Shown in pieces: positions 1-10,919 of a DNA stretch of 36,228 bases. Origin of the DNA: Ophiocordyceps camponoti-saundersi (nom. inval.) (lineage: Eukaryota > Ascomycota > Sordariomycetes > Hypocreales > Ophiocordycipitaceae); contig PDHQ01000322.1 of the NCBI GenBank assembly GCA_003339415.1, positions 1-36,228 on the forward strand, given 5' to 3'. The translations under genes were made by a program, and so were the position numbers. Each line of letters opens with the position of its first letter. Within the stretch, counting starts at the first letter, position 1. The notes beneath the pieces were generated by a model, which did not search any database, was not told where the DNA came from, and saw only the letters and a list, made by a program, of their open reading frames with translations.

Positions 1-506
1 TTATTATAGCTTTTTTTAAGCTTTATATAATACTATTAATTTATATAAGGGAAATTTACTAATATTTTTATATCTCTTTATATAATTTTTTTAAAATTAA
101 GAAAAAAATATTAAAAAACTAAGAAAAACTATATTATACTTATAGCTTACTAATTAACTTATAAAAGTTTTTTATTTATTTATTTATTTATTTTATTATT
201 TTTTTACTATACTTTTTCTTACTTTATAATATTAATTTCTTCTTTAAAATTCGTAGTTTCTTATTTTCTTAGCTTTTATAAGCGTTATTTATTATTCTTA
301 ATTAGAAAAATTATATAAATCTATTTTTAGAAAAAATTATAAAAAATTATAAATGATTTTTTTAAAAAAATCACTTATAATATAATTTTTTTTACGTGAT
401 TTAAATCACGGATAAAAAAAATCACTTATAAGTAATTTAAATTACGGAAAAAAAAAATCACGAAAAATCACTCACATAATCACTTATAAGTGATTTTTTT
501 CTAACC
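1..506 (+). repeat. Left copy of about 0.5-kb inverted repeat
   Basis: This segment is the reverse complement of 35187-35672, with only scattered differences and one extra repeat unit of roughly 20 bp here. It may continue left of the window. The outer 300 bp are plain AT-rich DNA with a TTTA microsatellite near 172-192. The inner 150 bp (350-500) are a cluster of inverted AAAAAATCAC and GTGATTTTTT motifs, including an 18-bp perfect palindrome at 478-495. Unlike the rest of the window it keeps many CA/TG dinucleotides. It could be one terminal repeat of a large DNA transposon or a separate MITE-like repeat present twice. No coding capacity was seen. Confidence 0.9.
478..495. repeat. 18-bp perfect palindrome AATCACTTATAAGTGATT
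   Basis: This is the inner-end palindrome of the left inverted repeat, and the same palindrome lies at 35198-35215. It is flanked by poly-A/T, so the dyad extends as an A/T stem. Related half-sites (ATCAC, GTGAT) recur between 350 and 480. It could be a transposase-binding terminus or only a cruciform-prone repeat; the sequence does not say which. Confidence 0.8.
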
Positions 507-556
507 CTGCTAGTATATACCTCCCCGGCCTCTAGGTACGTACTACTTAACTTTTA

Positions 557-608
557 GGTACGTAGCTACGTACCCCCTCTACGCACGGTATATACCTAGG
601 TATATACC
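557..608. repeat. Two perfect palindromes in a GC-richer patch
   Basis: GGTACGTAGCTACGTACC at 557-574 and a 22-bp palindrome centred on CCTAGG at 587-608 (GGTATATAC arms) lie just inside the left inverted repeat. A third, imperfect TACGTA cluster is at about 535-545. They may belong to the 3' end of the LINE relic or to another small element. No function is assignable. Confidence 0.75.
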
Positions 609-616
609 CTTTTTTT

Positions 617-650
617 AAGCTTTCCTAATCGGGAAGCTTTCCTAATTAGG
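617..650 (+). repeat. Tandem 17-bp duplication
   Basis: Two adjacent 17-mers both begin AAGCTTTCCTAAT, at 617-633 and 634-650. They differ at three positions (CGGG versus TAGG and the base before it). The duplication sits between the palindromes and the coding remains of the LINE, in what would be its 3' untranslated end. Confidence 0.75.
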
Positions 651-899
651 AAGTTAGTCTTTATAAATTAGTAACTTAAGGCCTAAAGGTATATAAAGGA
701 GGGGGGGGTCGCTCTTACTAGTATAAGTAAGCTATTATTATCTTATTATTTTTTAGTAATTTTAACTATATAAGTAATCCTTAGCGCGCGTAACTAGTTT
801 ATAGCTAACTCGTGCCGGAGCAGAATACCCGCTAAACCCGACTTTCCTTAAGCGGTATCTTATATAAGGTATATTAGTACGCTTATTAGCTTTAAGGAC

Positions 900-3800
900 C
901 TTTATTAGATATAAAGAAATAAGTACTCGGCCCTAGCGTATATCTATATTTACTAATAACTAAGGTAGACTATCTAAGCGTAGCCTATATTAAATATACG
1001 AATAATTATATTAGGTACTAGTAGATTAATAATCCCGCTATAGCTAAAGCTATTTATATTATAGTTAAGGTCGCTTACTAGCTAAGCTTCGATTATAATA
1101 CCTAAATAGTAAGTAATATTAAGGTTATATTAAGTCCGCGGTAAGTTTTATACTAATAAATATAGTAGAAAAATATAATTTAGCGCGTTAAAAAAAATAC
1201 GCGCTATCGCGCGTTATAATAATATTTACGCTAATTAAGTTATATAAGTAGCTACTAGCTATATATTATTTTAAAGCTTATAGCCTCCTATTATTAAGGA
1301 GGACTTTATTATTAAGGCGACCGAAAGTTTAATTAGCGCTAACTAACTTATCGCTACTATATTAGCTTAGATATAAAAATAGCGTATTTTCTATATATAA
1401 GTAATTAACTTTTTTAAATAGTTAACCGAGGAGCTACGCTATATCCGCTATACTACTAAAAATAATATGCGCTTATAAGGGAGCCTATCTCTTACTAATC
1501 GTCCTCCTATCCTCTATACTCTATCTCTTATTACTAATTCTGCTTCCGCCCCGGTACCTATTAAGTCCGAGTCCGAGTCTAAGTCGGAGGCTAATAAGCT
1601 TAGTAAGCCCGAAACTACTCTTACCCTAAGCGTTAAAGTTACCCCCGCTATTAAGAAAGATATTACTAGCGCTTATACTAAAACCGCGCTACCTCCTTAT
1701 AAGAAGATCTCTAATCCTATTTAAAATAATTCGGTTAATAATATATTTAGTAACGAAAACTTTATAATACTAGTTAGTAACTATACCGTATCTAATAAAA
1801 AGAAAGAGCTAGTAGTAAAGGAGGAGTAAGTAGCTTTAATTCGCGCTTATAATCGTAATTAAGGTCGGGGCCGCGGCTAAGGCCGTAGCTAAGGTAAGCG
1901 CGGTCGGTCCCGCGCTTTACGTAGTTAAGTTAATACCTTATATATAGTTAAGATAATCTAGCTCCGGGGCTAGGTAAGCGGCTAGTAAGATAAATAATAA
2001 AATTATCGCTATAAAGCGGCCTTTATATATTTATTACGAGGCCGAAGGCCCTATCTCCTTTATTTATTTTACTTTTATAAAATAATATTATAAGGTTAAA
2101 TTAGCGTAATTATTTAAGCGAAAGAAATTAATATATAAGTTTAGCTACGAATTAAAAATTATTAAGCGTTTTAATAAGGTTACGCTAGTCTTATATTAGT
2201 TACTAGTTAATATTAAAAAATAGCTTATCTTTATAAGTAAAAATATAGTTAAGAAAAATATATAATATTATCTTATCTTTACTATTATAAAGGCACCGTC
2301 TTAAAATTACCTTAGGGACCTTATAAGCTTAGAGAAAAGAATTAAGTTTAATATATTTAGTCCGAAATTATATAAATATTATACTAATAAACTTAGAAAG
2401 TCCTTTATAAATACGTAAGGTAGTTTTAGCCTTAAGCTATAGCGGTTTATTAATAAGGTAGCTATAAGATTACTTATACTTCTTAAGCTTACCTTCTCAG
2501 GAATATTATTAGAGGAGCTATTTTTCTTAGAGTTTAATATCGAAGTCGCGTTACGTATATCTAGCCTCCGGTTTAAGTCTAGTTTATATTTTATAAAATT
2601 CCTCTAAGTTTTATAATACTTAATATTTCTATTAATAAGGGCGCCCCCTACGCTTATATCTAACTTACTTAGTAGCTTTCTTTACTATAATATAGATAAG
2701 GTTTACTATACTTATATATTAAAAGCGGTAGTAAATATAAGCTATTTAGTAAGTAAGGTATAAGTTAAGGGGGGGGATAAAAGCCTTTATTTTAATATAG
2801 TAGAGAGGGGTAGCCTTATAGGCTTTAGTAATAACTTTTAGGTATTTAGACTATTCTATAGCTAGCGCCTTTATAATAAGGCTATATAGTTTCCCTCTTA
2901 GTTATATAAGTAAAGCGAACTAAAATATACTAAATATAATCGCTAATCTAATAGCTTTAATATATACTTTCCTTACTCTTAATAAGGTATAACTTTATAT
3001 TAATATAGTAATCTTAGTAAAGGCTAGGTATTAGCGCTTAAGTTTAGTAGCGAGTTTTAAAAAGTAAGATTTTTATTAAAATTTATAATATAGCTAAACC
3101 CTTAAAAGTCTTACCTTTTATATAAGCTATACTATCTCTATACTAAGCTAGAGCTAAGTTATATTTACTTTCTTAGCCTTCGTAAAATATATTAACTTAC
3201 TTTTAGCTAGCTAAAAAGTTATTTTATACTTAAGGGCTTATTATTCGTAAATTCGCTACGCTTACTTAAGTTAGAGGAGTACCTAAGCTTTATCGCGGCT
3301 AATACTAAGTATATTAATATTATCGGCGAAGCTTATCGTAAGTAGTTTAGTTATTAAGTTTAAATATTAATATAGTAAGAATATATATAATAGGAAAAGG
3401 ACTAATAATATAAGGGACTTTTAGGGGACCCCTTACTAAATTAGGAAGGCGTTACTAAGCTTATAGTTAAACTTAAGCTATAAGGTTTTAGTAATAAGAT
3501 AAGAACGAATAAATATTATAACTTATTTAGGAAAGCTTAAGTAATTAAGAATAATTATTAGCTTATTATAAAAAATATAATTAAAAGCTTTAATAAAATC
3601 TAATAAAAGGAGTAAGGCGGTGCCGCCCTAGTTTTAGATAGTCTTAATAGTTTTAATAAGTATAAGGATTACGGTATTAGTAAAGCGTTATAGCTTATTA
3701 CTTATTTAGCTATTTAAGAGGATATTAGCCGCTTCCGCTATAAATATTATTTTCCTAGCGATAATTATTTCTAAAACCTTTCTTATTATATTAAGGAGCG

Positions 3801-5250
3801 AAATTAGCTTATACCCGCCCGGGGTATAATACGTAGCTAATAATTTACTTATCTTATAGATAACTATAATATTAAAAGCTTTAAATCGTAATAGGAAATA
3901 GCTGCTATTAATATAGCCTTAGAAGATTTTTTAGAAAACTTAGATAAGGGGGGGTTTATATCTTTTTAAGAACTTAACTAAAATCTTATTAGAGCTAGCG
4001 GACTTTTATAAGGCGATTAAGGAAAAGCAGAGTAAATATTGTCGGTAATAATTAAACGTTTAATATAGAAAAAAGGGAAAAGTTCGTTTAAAGTAAAAGG
4101 AGGGGCCGAGGCGGTAAGAGTAGGGAAGAATTACTAGCTAAGTAAAATTACTTTATCCGAGAATATAGATATTAAGTTTAAGTTAGGGCTTTTCTATAGT
4201 GTTAATATATATATAGGCTTTAGCGGGGCTTAGCTTCGGAGCCGGGCTTAATATTCTATTATTTAAAATATTATTAAGTTTATTAAGATACTATTAAGGA
4301 AATCGCGCTAAGCTTTATAGTAGGCCGCGCTAATTACGGATTTTTATACCTTTATTACTTCCTAGTAATCTTACTAATAAAAGTTAGTAAGGTTAGCTTT
4401 CTAATATTTTTAAGCTTACTTTATAGCCGCTATAATAGCCGCTATTGCCTAATTTTACTAATTTTATATTATAAGGTATATACGGACGTATAATAGTATT
4501 ATAATCTTTACTATTATTTCTAGCTATTTATATAATAAGGCTATTATTTTTTCTAAGTTTTTAAGTATAGAGGTATTATATAGTTTAAGCTTAAGTTAGT
4601 TCTATACCTTAGCTACGAGTATATCTAGGTAAAAAAAGCGCTAGATTTTAGTTAGTATAGTGTTAGGGCGGAGGTTAGTATTTACGTAAATAATTTACGG
4701 AATATAGTTAGAGCTAATAAAGTCGAGGTTATTTCCTTAGTATATCGCCCGGTAATTTAATATAGCTTAAGCTAAGTTAATAATACTAGTTCGTTTATTA
4801 TATATTTCTTAAGTAACCTCGCTTAGAAGCGTAACGAGTTTAAGATAGAGGCTAGTTATAAAATCAAGGAAGTTAGCTATTTTAAAAGAGGACTTTTTAT
4901 AGTAATTTTATAAAGGGTAGTAGAGGTTAAAATCGCTATATAAAAGGGTAGCTATTAGGGTTAAGTTAGGGTAAAAAAGGTCGCGCTATAAAAGGGGGCT
5001 AAATTAAATTACTAATAAAGGTAAGTAAATAAATATAATTTATAATAGAGGTATAATATAGAAAAGGATAGAAGCTATATTAAGTATAGTAAAAAGTATC
5101 TAAAAGGAGGGGTTTAGTTATTTATATATATAGAGAATTACTTAGTTATTAGAGTTTATAAGTTTATATAGTAAGATACTAGAAAGCGGAGAGCGTCCGA
5201 ATTAGTCGCGTTATAATTCCTATAAATAAATAAGATTATAGCTAATAGGG
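900..5250 (-). pseudogene. Tad1-like LINE ORF2 (reverse transcriptase), RIP-degraded
   Basis: ORF2 of Tad elements normally encodes an AP-type endonuclease, a reverse transcriptase and often RNase H, which together perform target-primed reverse transcription. On the minus strand, in one frame, I see GVP*KS at 3432-3415 (family GVPQGS), then ISFADNINIL with the catalytic FADD changed to FADN at 3330-3319. A YFTKAKK block follows (family IHFTRRR), then KVRLLRV at about 3115-3095 (family VRVLGV). Spacing and order match non-LTR RTs. The Asp-to-Asn change and the TAA/TAG at Gln codons are RIP products. Endonuclease and RNase H should lie to the right and left of the RT on this strand, but I could not confirm them. 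Non-functional. Confidence 0.75.
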
Positions 5251-5299
5251 CTATAAAATATAATATAGATAAGGTAGTTACGCTTTTATATATTTTAAA

Positions 5300-6905
5300 A
5301 AAAGGTCTTAATCTTTATTAAAAGTAAGGGAGGTAGAGGTTTACGATTATATTAGTATAAAGGAGGGGGCGGGAGGAGGGGTAAGGGAGGGTGCGGAGGA
5401 GGGTATAATAAAGGGGAAAGGGGTAGGAGGGGGAGGATAGGTTCCTTAGGCTTTACCGCTACCCCGTCCGCTATAAGATTCGGGGGTAGCGCCGCTCCCG
5501 CCTTAGCCTCTTTTTAGTGCCGGGGCGGGCTTATCGTTTATATTAAAGCGGAGTATAGCTTATAACTATATAGGGGCCGCGCGCGACCGCTTCCGGGACT
5601 AAACTTTAGTAAAGCTATTACTAGTTTAGGATTAAGTTAGCTAAGAGTAGTTTTAAAACTTATAAAGTTAGTATACGTAATTACTATATACTTAGTTTTA
5701 ATATACCTTCGCAGTAAGGTAGTTTTAGGACTATAAGGCGTAGTTCCTCTTATAAAGGATATAGTTCTTAGTACTAGTTTCGGTAAGGGCTAGATATATA
5801 CTCTCCTTTTCTAAGTATACTATAGCTATATATATTCTATAACGTAGCTACTTTTAGTAATATTTCGCTATATATTTATATTAATAATATTAGTAATATT
5901 ATCGGGGTTATATTATATTATTATAGATTTCTATATAGGAGATTTCTATATCTATAACTAAGCTATTTTATATAAGTTTATTAGCGTTTATTATATTAGT
6001 AATTCCTAAGATAATATAAGTGCGCGTAGCTCCCTTATTATAAAGCTAGAGCGCTTAAACTTAAGCGATATCGATCTTATTATATTTCTTAATTTATTAT
6101 AAGAGTATATTTTAGTTACTATAGGCGGCCCTTACTCGTACTCCTTTTACTATAATAAAGAAGGTTTTTTAGCTATAAACCGCCCCTTTACCGAAGATAA
6201 TAAGGATCTACTTAACTAAGCCTACTTATCTCTTATATTCCGGATAGAATATAATTATTACGTCTTTACTAAGGAGTCGTCTTATAGCTAATATAGCCTC
6301 GCACTTTAAAGCTATATTCGCGGCCTATATAATCTTTTATAAGGTTAGCTATAAGGTATTTATATTAATTATAATATCTTTTATAAATATAATAACTTCT
6401 TTATTAAAGTAACTAAGGATAGGTTTAACTACTATACTATTAGTAATAGTTATAGAAGCTTATAATAGCTAAGTTAGACTAATATCGGGGCTAATAGTTT
6501 ATAAGAATACTTTCTATATAGCTTAAGTAACTATCTTTTCGATTAACTTAATAATTTTAGGTAAAAGTTAGGTAACGTTCTAGTCCGGGGAGGTTACGAA
6601 TTTCTTACGGAGTTTAGCTTTAAGAGCTACTATAATATTCTAAGCATCGGAGAACGCCGCGGTAAGCACTACCGCAGCTAGTTTATTATAGGCTTCCTTT
6701 ATATCGCCGTTATAAAGGTCCCGCACCTACTCCGCTTCTCCTCCTATTTTAACGCTATTATTATATTATCCTTAGCCGGACTAGGGGTATTATAGGGACT
6801 ATCCTAGTCCCCGCGTACCCCTATCTACGACTATAGGCGCGTTGCCTACCCCTTAGGCCCTAGCCGAAGCCGCTACGGGCGCTATTAACTTCTTCTCGGT
6901 AATAA
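5300..6905 (-). pseudogene. Tad1-like LINE ORF1 (gag-like), RIP-degraded
   Basis: In LINEs of the Tad clade, ORF1 encodes an RNA-binding protein of the retrotransposition particle. Read on the minus strand, the N-terminal part is Ala/Lys-rich (IIVALKAKLRKKF near 6640-6590). The best landmark is at 6180-6121, a stretch reading YS*KTFFIIVKGVRVRAA, which resembles the conserved 'VHGVRV' segment of Tad-type ORF1 proteins. Further along is a Pro/Ser-rich tract at about 5450-5350 that could be the C-terminal linker. Expected CCHC zinc knuckles were not clearly resolved; Cys and His would appear as Tyr after RIP. Start and stop codons are lost, so the limits are approximate. Assignment rests on one motif and on position before ORF2. 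Confidence 0.55.
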
Positions 6906-6950
6906 ATATATAATAAAGAGCGAAAGGTTAAGTAACGGGTCCTGTCCCGT

Positions 6951-7857
6951 TTTCGTAGAAAGATTCTTAAATAATATATAATATTTATAGTTAAAAGTCT
7001 TTTTTAGTAAGTATATTTTAAAATATAAAGCTTTATTTTTATATAGTAAAAGTAATAATAATAAGTTAAATAGTAAACTTTTTCTATAAGGCTTTTACTT
7101 ATTTTTTAATTTTAAAATTAGGAAAAGTAAGTTTTAGTTTAATTTATAAATTTAGATTTTTAAAATATTATTTTATAATATAATTTTTAAGAAAAAAGGA
7201 ATAAGTTATATAAGTTTATTTATATAATTCTTACTTTAAGCTATAATTTATTTTAAAATATTTATAAATTAGTTAATATTTTAATAAATAATAATTTAAT
7301 TAATTTCCTTAATTTAATTAAAAGTAATATTAAAAATATTAGCTAGCTTAAATTATTTAATATTTTTAGCTTATAGCTAAACTTATTATTTAAATAGTTT
7401 TTATAAATTTTATTAATTATATAATTATAAATTATTTTCTAAGTTAATATATTTAAAATAACTTAAGTTTTAAAGTATAATATTATAAAAGTAAAGTACT
7501 TTATTAACTATTTATATTAATTTTTCCTTTTTTAAAAAAAGTAAAGGAGGTTTTTCGGAATTAAATAATATTATAAGAGGATTTAGAAAATATTATTTCC
7601 TTAAAGTATTTTTCTTTAAAGTAAAAGGTTCTCCTTTTAAAGAGGATTTTTATAGCGTAAAAGTTTTCTTACTTTTATTTAATAAAAAAAACTTAGCCTT
7701 TTCCTTACCTTTTTCTTAAAAAAGGAGCTTAGTATTTTTACTATTTTCCTCTTATAAGGCGGGTTACTTACCTTTACTTTTAGTATTACTTATAATTTAA
7801 AAATATTCTTAAATAAAAAGTAGCTAGTTTTCTAAGAGAATTTTAAATAAGTAAAGG
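6951..7857. other. Very AT-rich spacer, no recognisable gene
   Basis: About 0.9 kb of low-complexity A+T with TTTAAA/TATAAT runs and short purine/pyrimidine blocks (AAAGGAGGTTTTT near 7540, TTAAAAAAGG near 7730). No frame of interest, RNA fold or repeat shared with the rest of the window was seen. It could be the 5' leader of the LINE or older sequence into which P inserted. The 5 bp next to the P LTR are AAAGG (7853-7857); the matching right duplication cannot be checked because the P 3' end is missing. Confidence 0.6.
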
Positions 7858-8043
7858 TATAAGGGATTCGGGCTATGCCCGAATAGCTAAGTTACGTAAA
7901 GTAATTAGTTATTTCCGCGCGCAGCGCGCGCGCGGATTACCTACCCCTATTAGGCGTTATAACCCTTTTTCTATAATTCTTTATAATTATTCTAAATAAT
8001 AAAGTCACCTCCTCGTAAATAGCTTAGAGGCCGAACTTTTATA
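7858..8043 (+). repeat. 5' LTR of Gypsy copy P (186 bp)
   Basis: Begins TATAAGGGATTCGGGC and ends CTTTTATA; it has the same length as the N2 5' LTR (15577-15762). The N2 copy still begins TGTGAGGG, so the TATAAGGG here is the RIP form of a canonical TG start. Inside are a perfect hairpin (ATTCGGGC-tat-GCCCGAAT, 7866-7884) and a CpG-rich palindrome of CGCG repeats at about 7914-7936. Confidence 0.9.
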
Positions 8044-9315
8044 TAAAATAACTATTATTATAATAAATAACCTTATCTCTTAAAAGGTAATTATCGCTTA
8101 GCTATAATAATAGTAAGCGATAATTTCTAAGCTATAAGAGGTCCTATAAGCGTAACGTAATATTATTTACTCCTTAATATAATACTAGTAACCTTAGCTA
8201 AAGCCCTTGCTATAGCTTTTACGCCGGAAACCTCTTTTATCTAGCTCCTTTTTTAATAGCGATAAAACCTTTTTTTTAGCTTAGTAAGCTTTAATATTAT
8301 ATAAGCTATTAGTAGATCGCGCCTTTATTAGTAATAATTATAATTAATAAGTTTTCCTTTATTAGTATTTATCGCTTATTATTTAGTTAAAAATAGCTTT
8401 ATTTTTTAAGTAAGGCGAGGAATATTAATATTAAGTTAAGACCTTCTTTAAGTATCTTAATATAATATTTACTAACCCTTACTATTATTAGATAGCTATA
8501 ATAGAGTTAGAAAAGCTCTCTTAAGGTACCTTTAAGTTATTCTCCGATTTCTTTATTTATTTTAAAATAAAACTATTACTTTTAGGAGGTATTATATAAG
8601 TAGATAAAATTAAAGTAATATATCTATATTATATACTTACCCTTAAGTTATAATATTACTATCTTAGACGCGATATTCCCCTTAATAATTATATTTTAAT
8701 TATAGCTTATATTTATTCTATTAATATTAATATTAAGTTATTCTAAATTAAAAATAAGGGTTAAATACCCTTTTCCCTTACTCCTTTCCTAGCGGCTTAG
8801 GATATTAATATACCTATAATAAATATTTACTAAATTAGTATAACTTTAGGGCGTTTTTCCCGCAGTTAGAGACGCGGTAAGTATAAAGGGTAACGTTTAG
8901 AACCTCGCTATTCCGCTCCTTATATTTCTATAAAGGAATATAATAAGCGTTAAGTTAAAAAACGTTATCTATATTATAGCTAGGTAAGCTACTTTATAAG
9001 GGATTATTTAGTATACTTATCTTCGCCCTTATCCTTATCTATACGCTTTATAGAAATTAGAGAGGCTAACTAGGACGCTTATTTAAATTAGGGAAAAGAA
9101 TCCTCCTTATACTAAGTCTCTTATAAAGGGAAGGTAATCGCGTTAATTTAATAGATAGTAATTTAAAAAACTAATTTATAGATATTATAAGGAATATAAA
9201 TATAAATCCTCTCCTTATCCTTATTCTTATAAATTCTATTACCTTTATTAATATAAAAGTAGATAATAGCTATAACTACTACGCTATTATAAGTAAGTCT
9301 TAAGTATAATATTAT
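8044..9315 (+). pseudogene. P gag and start of protease, RIP-degraded
   Basis: Gag forms the particle and binds genomic RNA. The key sign is the nucleocapsid zinc knuckle at 8966-9007, which reads Y-L-Y-Y-S-*-V-S-Y-F-I-R-D-Y. This is exactly a CX2CX4HX4C frame in which the Cys and His codons have become Tyr and Gly has become Ser, all G-to-A changes. The region aligns along its length with 15763-17030 of N2, with almost only transitions between the copies. Downstream, around 9235-9300, the frame enters the region expected to hold the aspartic protease, where N1 interrupts it. No start codon survives. Confidence 0.8.
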
Positions 9316-9616
9316 TATTAAGTAGTCTTTATACGTACGTATAAGTAAGAGAAAGTAAAGGTAACTTATATTAAGTATAATTAGAGATAGATACTTTTCC
9401 TTTATCGTATAAGGAAAAGCGGCTATATAGCTAGATAATACTTTACTTCTATACCTTTCTTTTTCTTATCTAAGCTACCTCCTACCTCCTAAGTTATACG
9501 AGGTACGACTTAAGTAATAATATATATTTCGTTAGAAGCTTCTTTATGTCCGTGCTATCTTTTATATATATATCGTATAGTAAATATAAAGGGGTATAAA
9601 AAGATAATATCTAATA
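9316..9616 (-). repeat. 3' LTR of Copia element N1 (301 bp)
   Basis: Begins TATTAAGTAGT and ends ATATCTAATA on the plus strand; in element orientation it reads TATTAGATAT...CTTAATA, the RIP form of a TG...CA LTR. It matches 32925-33225 over its whole length with near-exclusive C/T and G/A differences. The polypurine tract (A11 followed by GTTAAG on the minus strand) abuts it. Confidence 0.92.
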
Positions 9617-9633
9617 CTTAACTTTTTTTTTTT
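9617..9633 (-). promoter_or_regulatory. Polypurine tract of Copia element N1
   Basis: On the minus strand this reads A11-GTTAAG immediately upstream of the 3' LTR. It is the expected position of the plus-strand primer of an LTR retrotransposon. No comparable purine run precedes 32925 on the plus strand, so it also decides the orientation of N1. Confidence 0.65.
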
Positions 9634-10019
9634 ATAAAAAAATATACTAAATAAAAAGGTATCGTATAAAGAAAAAACTTTATTTTCCTAAAAAGTAAAC
9701 GTTTCTAAAAAAAAATAATTATACGATATTAAATAAGTATATAGTTAAAAAATTTCTAAAAGTAAATAATGCCCGTAATACCGTAATAAAAAGAGATAAA
9801 GAAAAATAAGCTACCGGCCGAAAAATAAAAGTTAGGTTATTATATAATCTAATCTATAATATGTTTTTATAAAATTTTACTATAAAGGTCTCTTATAATC
9901 GTAATACTAAGAAAAATAGGTAGAAAACCGACTTTCTATAACCTTATATTAAAAATACTAAAAAATATTACGAAAAATAGGAATTAAAAATCGGATTTTG
10001 CCGCCTTTTACCGCCTTTA

Positions 10020-10866
10020 GAGGGGTATAAAAACCCCTCCTTACTCCCTCTCTCTTTCTCTCTCTTTCTCTTCCTTTCTTCTTTCTTTCTTCTTTAAGCT
10101 AATCGACGAAAATAACGATAATAATTAGAAAGATCTTTAATAAAGATTAATAAGTTATACAATATACTTAAGTTATTTTTATTAATAATTATTAGTTATA
10201 TAATATACCTCCTTATCTTAATAGCGTTATAGCTTATTAACTTAAGTTTTACTAAGTTTATATACCTTATAATAAGGAGGATAACTAGCGCTTTATATAG
10301 TAGATATCCTTAAATATAAGAAAGAAAAGTTTAGCTATTATACGATAATAATACTAATAGGAGAGTAGTAAGCGGAGATCTAACTAATAGCTATACTATT
10401 ATCTAATATCTTTATTTATTTCGATAATACTTAAAATCTTAAGCGTATTAAGGCTATTATTATCTAACGCCTAAGTTATTTTCTAGTAGTTTTACTTATA
10501 AGTTATAATAAGGTAATAGTAAAATTATATTATATTTATATTAGAAATCCTTACTTATTTAATATATATTAAATAAATAGTAATAAGGCTTATATTATTT
10601 ATATATAGCGGTCTTATATAATAAGATACTTTTTCGTATAATAGGGCCGAGTATCGCAGACTCCTAAGCCGGTACCTTATACCCTAGTAACTACTCTTAT
10701 TAAGTTGCTTAATAGCCGGCAGCGGGGACGGGTAATAGTAGTACTAGGCGGAGCGCCTCCTAACGCGGAGGAGTATATTACTATCTTAGATAACGAGTAG
10801 TAAGGGGGGCGGGGGTAGAAAAGAAATAATAGTAAGGTTAGATAATAAGGAAAAAAAAAAAAAAAA
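10020..10866 (+). other. Promoter-like unit ending in A16 inside N1 3' region
   Basis: On the plus strand, opposite to N1, there is a TATA-like GGGGTATAAAAACCCC at about 10021-10036. It is followed by a long CT-rich tract (10040-10093) like a fungal transcription start region. About 700 bp of possibly coding sequence follow, then a G-rich patch (10803-10815) and a run of 16 A (10851-10866). The order resembles a retroposed transcript or a small non-LTR element. No protein family was recognised and no convincing target duplication was found. N1 would otherwise have an unusually long (about 1.4 kb) 3' region. Confidence 0.35.
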
Positions 10867-10919
10867 TCAGGCGTTTAGGACTTATAGCTTTGCTTTTTAT
10901 TTTTTAAAATTAAGCGCAG

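Larger units (their letters stand above)
507..6950 (-). mobile_element. Tad1-like LINE retrotransposon relic (minus strand)
   Basis: The minus strand carries the two-ORF order of fungal Tad-type non-LTR retrotransposons: an ORF1/gag-like region at about 6905-5300 and an RT-bearing ORF2 further left. The clearest evidence is the RT core at 3432-3090. Both ends are uncertain: the 3' end would lie between 507 and about 800, close to the left inverted repeat, and the 5' end lies near 6950, where composition shifts to very AT-rich. About 6.4 kb fits the family. Heavy RIP has removed all open frames. The plus strand also gives long low-stop readings in places, which I treat as shadows. Confidence 0.75.

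Noticed and set aside
172..192. TTTA microsatellite as a CRISPR-like or regulatory array
   Set aside because: A plain tetranucleotide run with no spacers, mirrored as AAAT in the right inverted repeat.
1700..6900. Apparent very long plus-strand coding frame of an unknown giant protein
   Set aside because: The minus strand shows ordered non-LTR RT motifs and an ORF1-like motif. In RIP-degraded DNA all stops are TAA/TAG in every frame, so 'stops only at Gln codons' does not prove coding.
9316..9616. The 301-bp segment as part of the Gypsy gag-pol that was deleted from N2
   Set aside because: It occurs in both halves of P at exactly the ends, has identical length in both, is bordered by a 5-bp duplication and is absent at the same point in N2, so an LTR pair explains it better.
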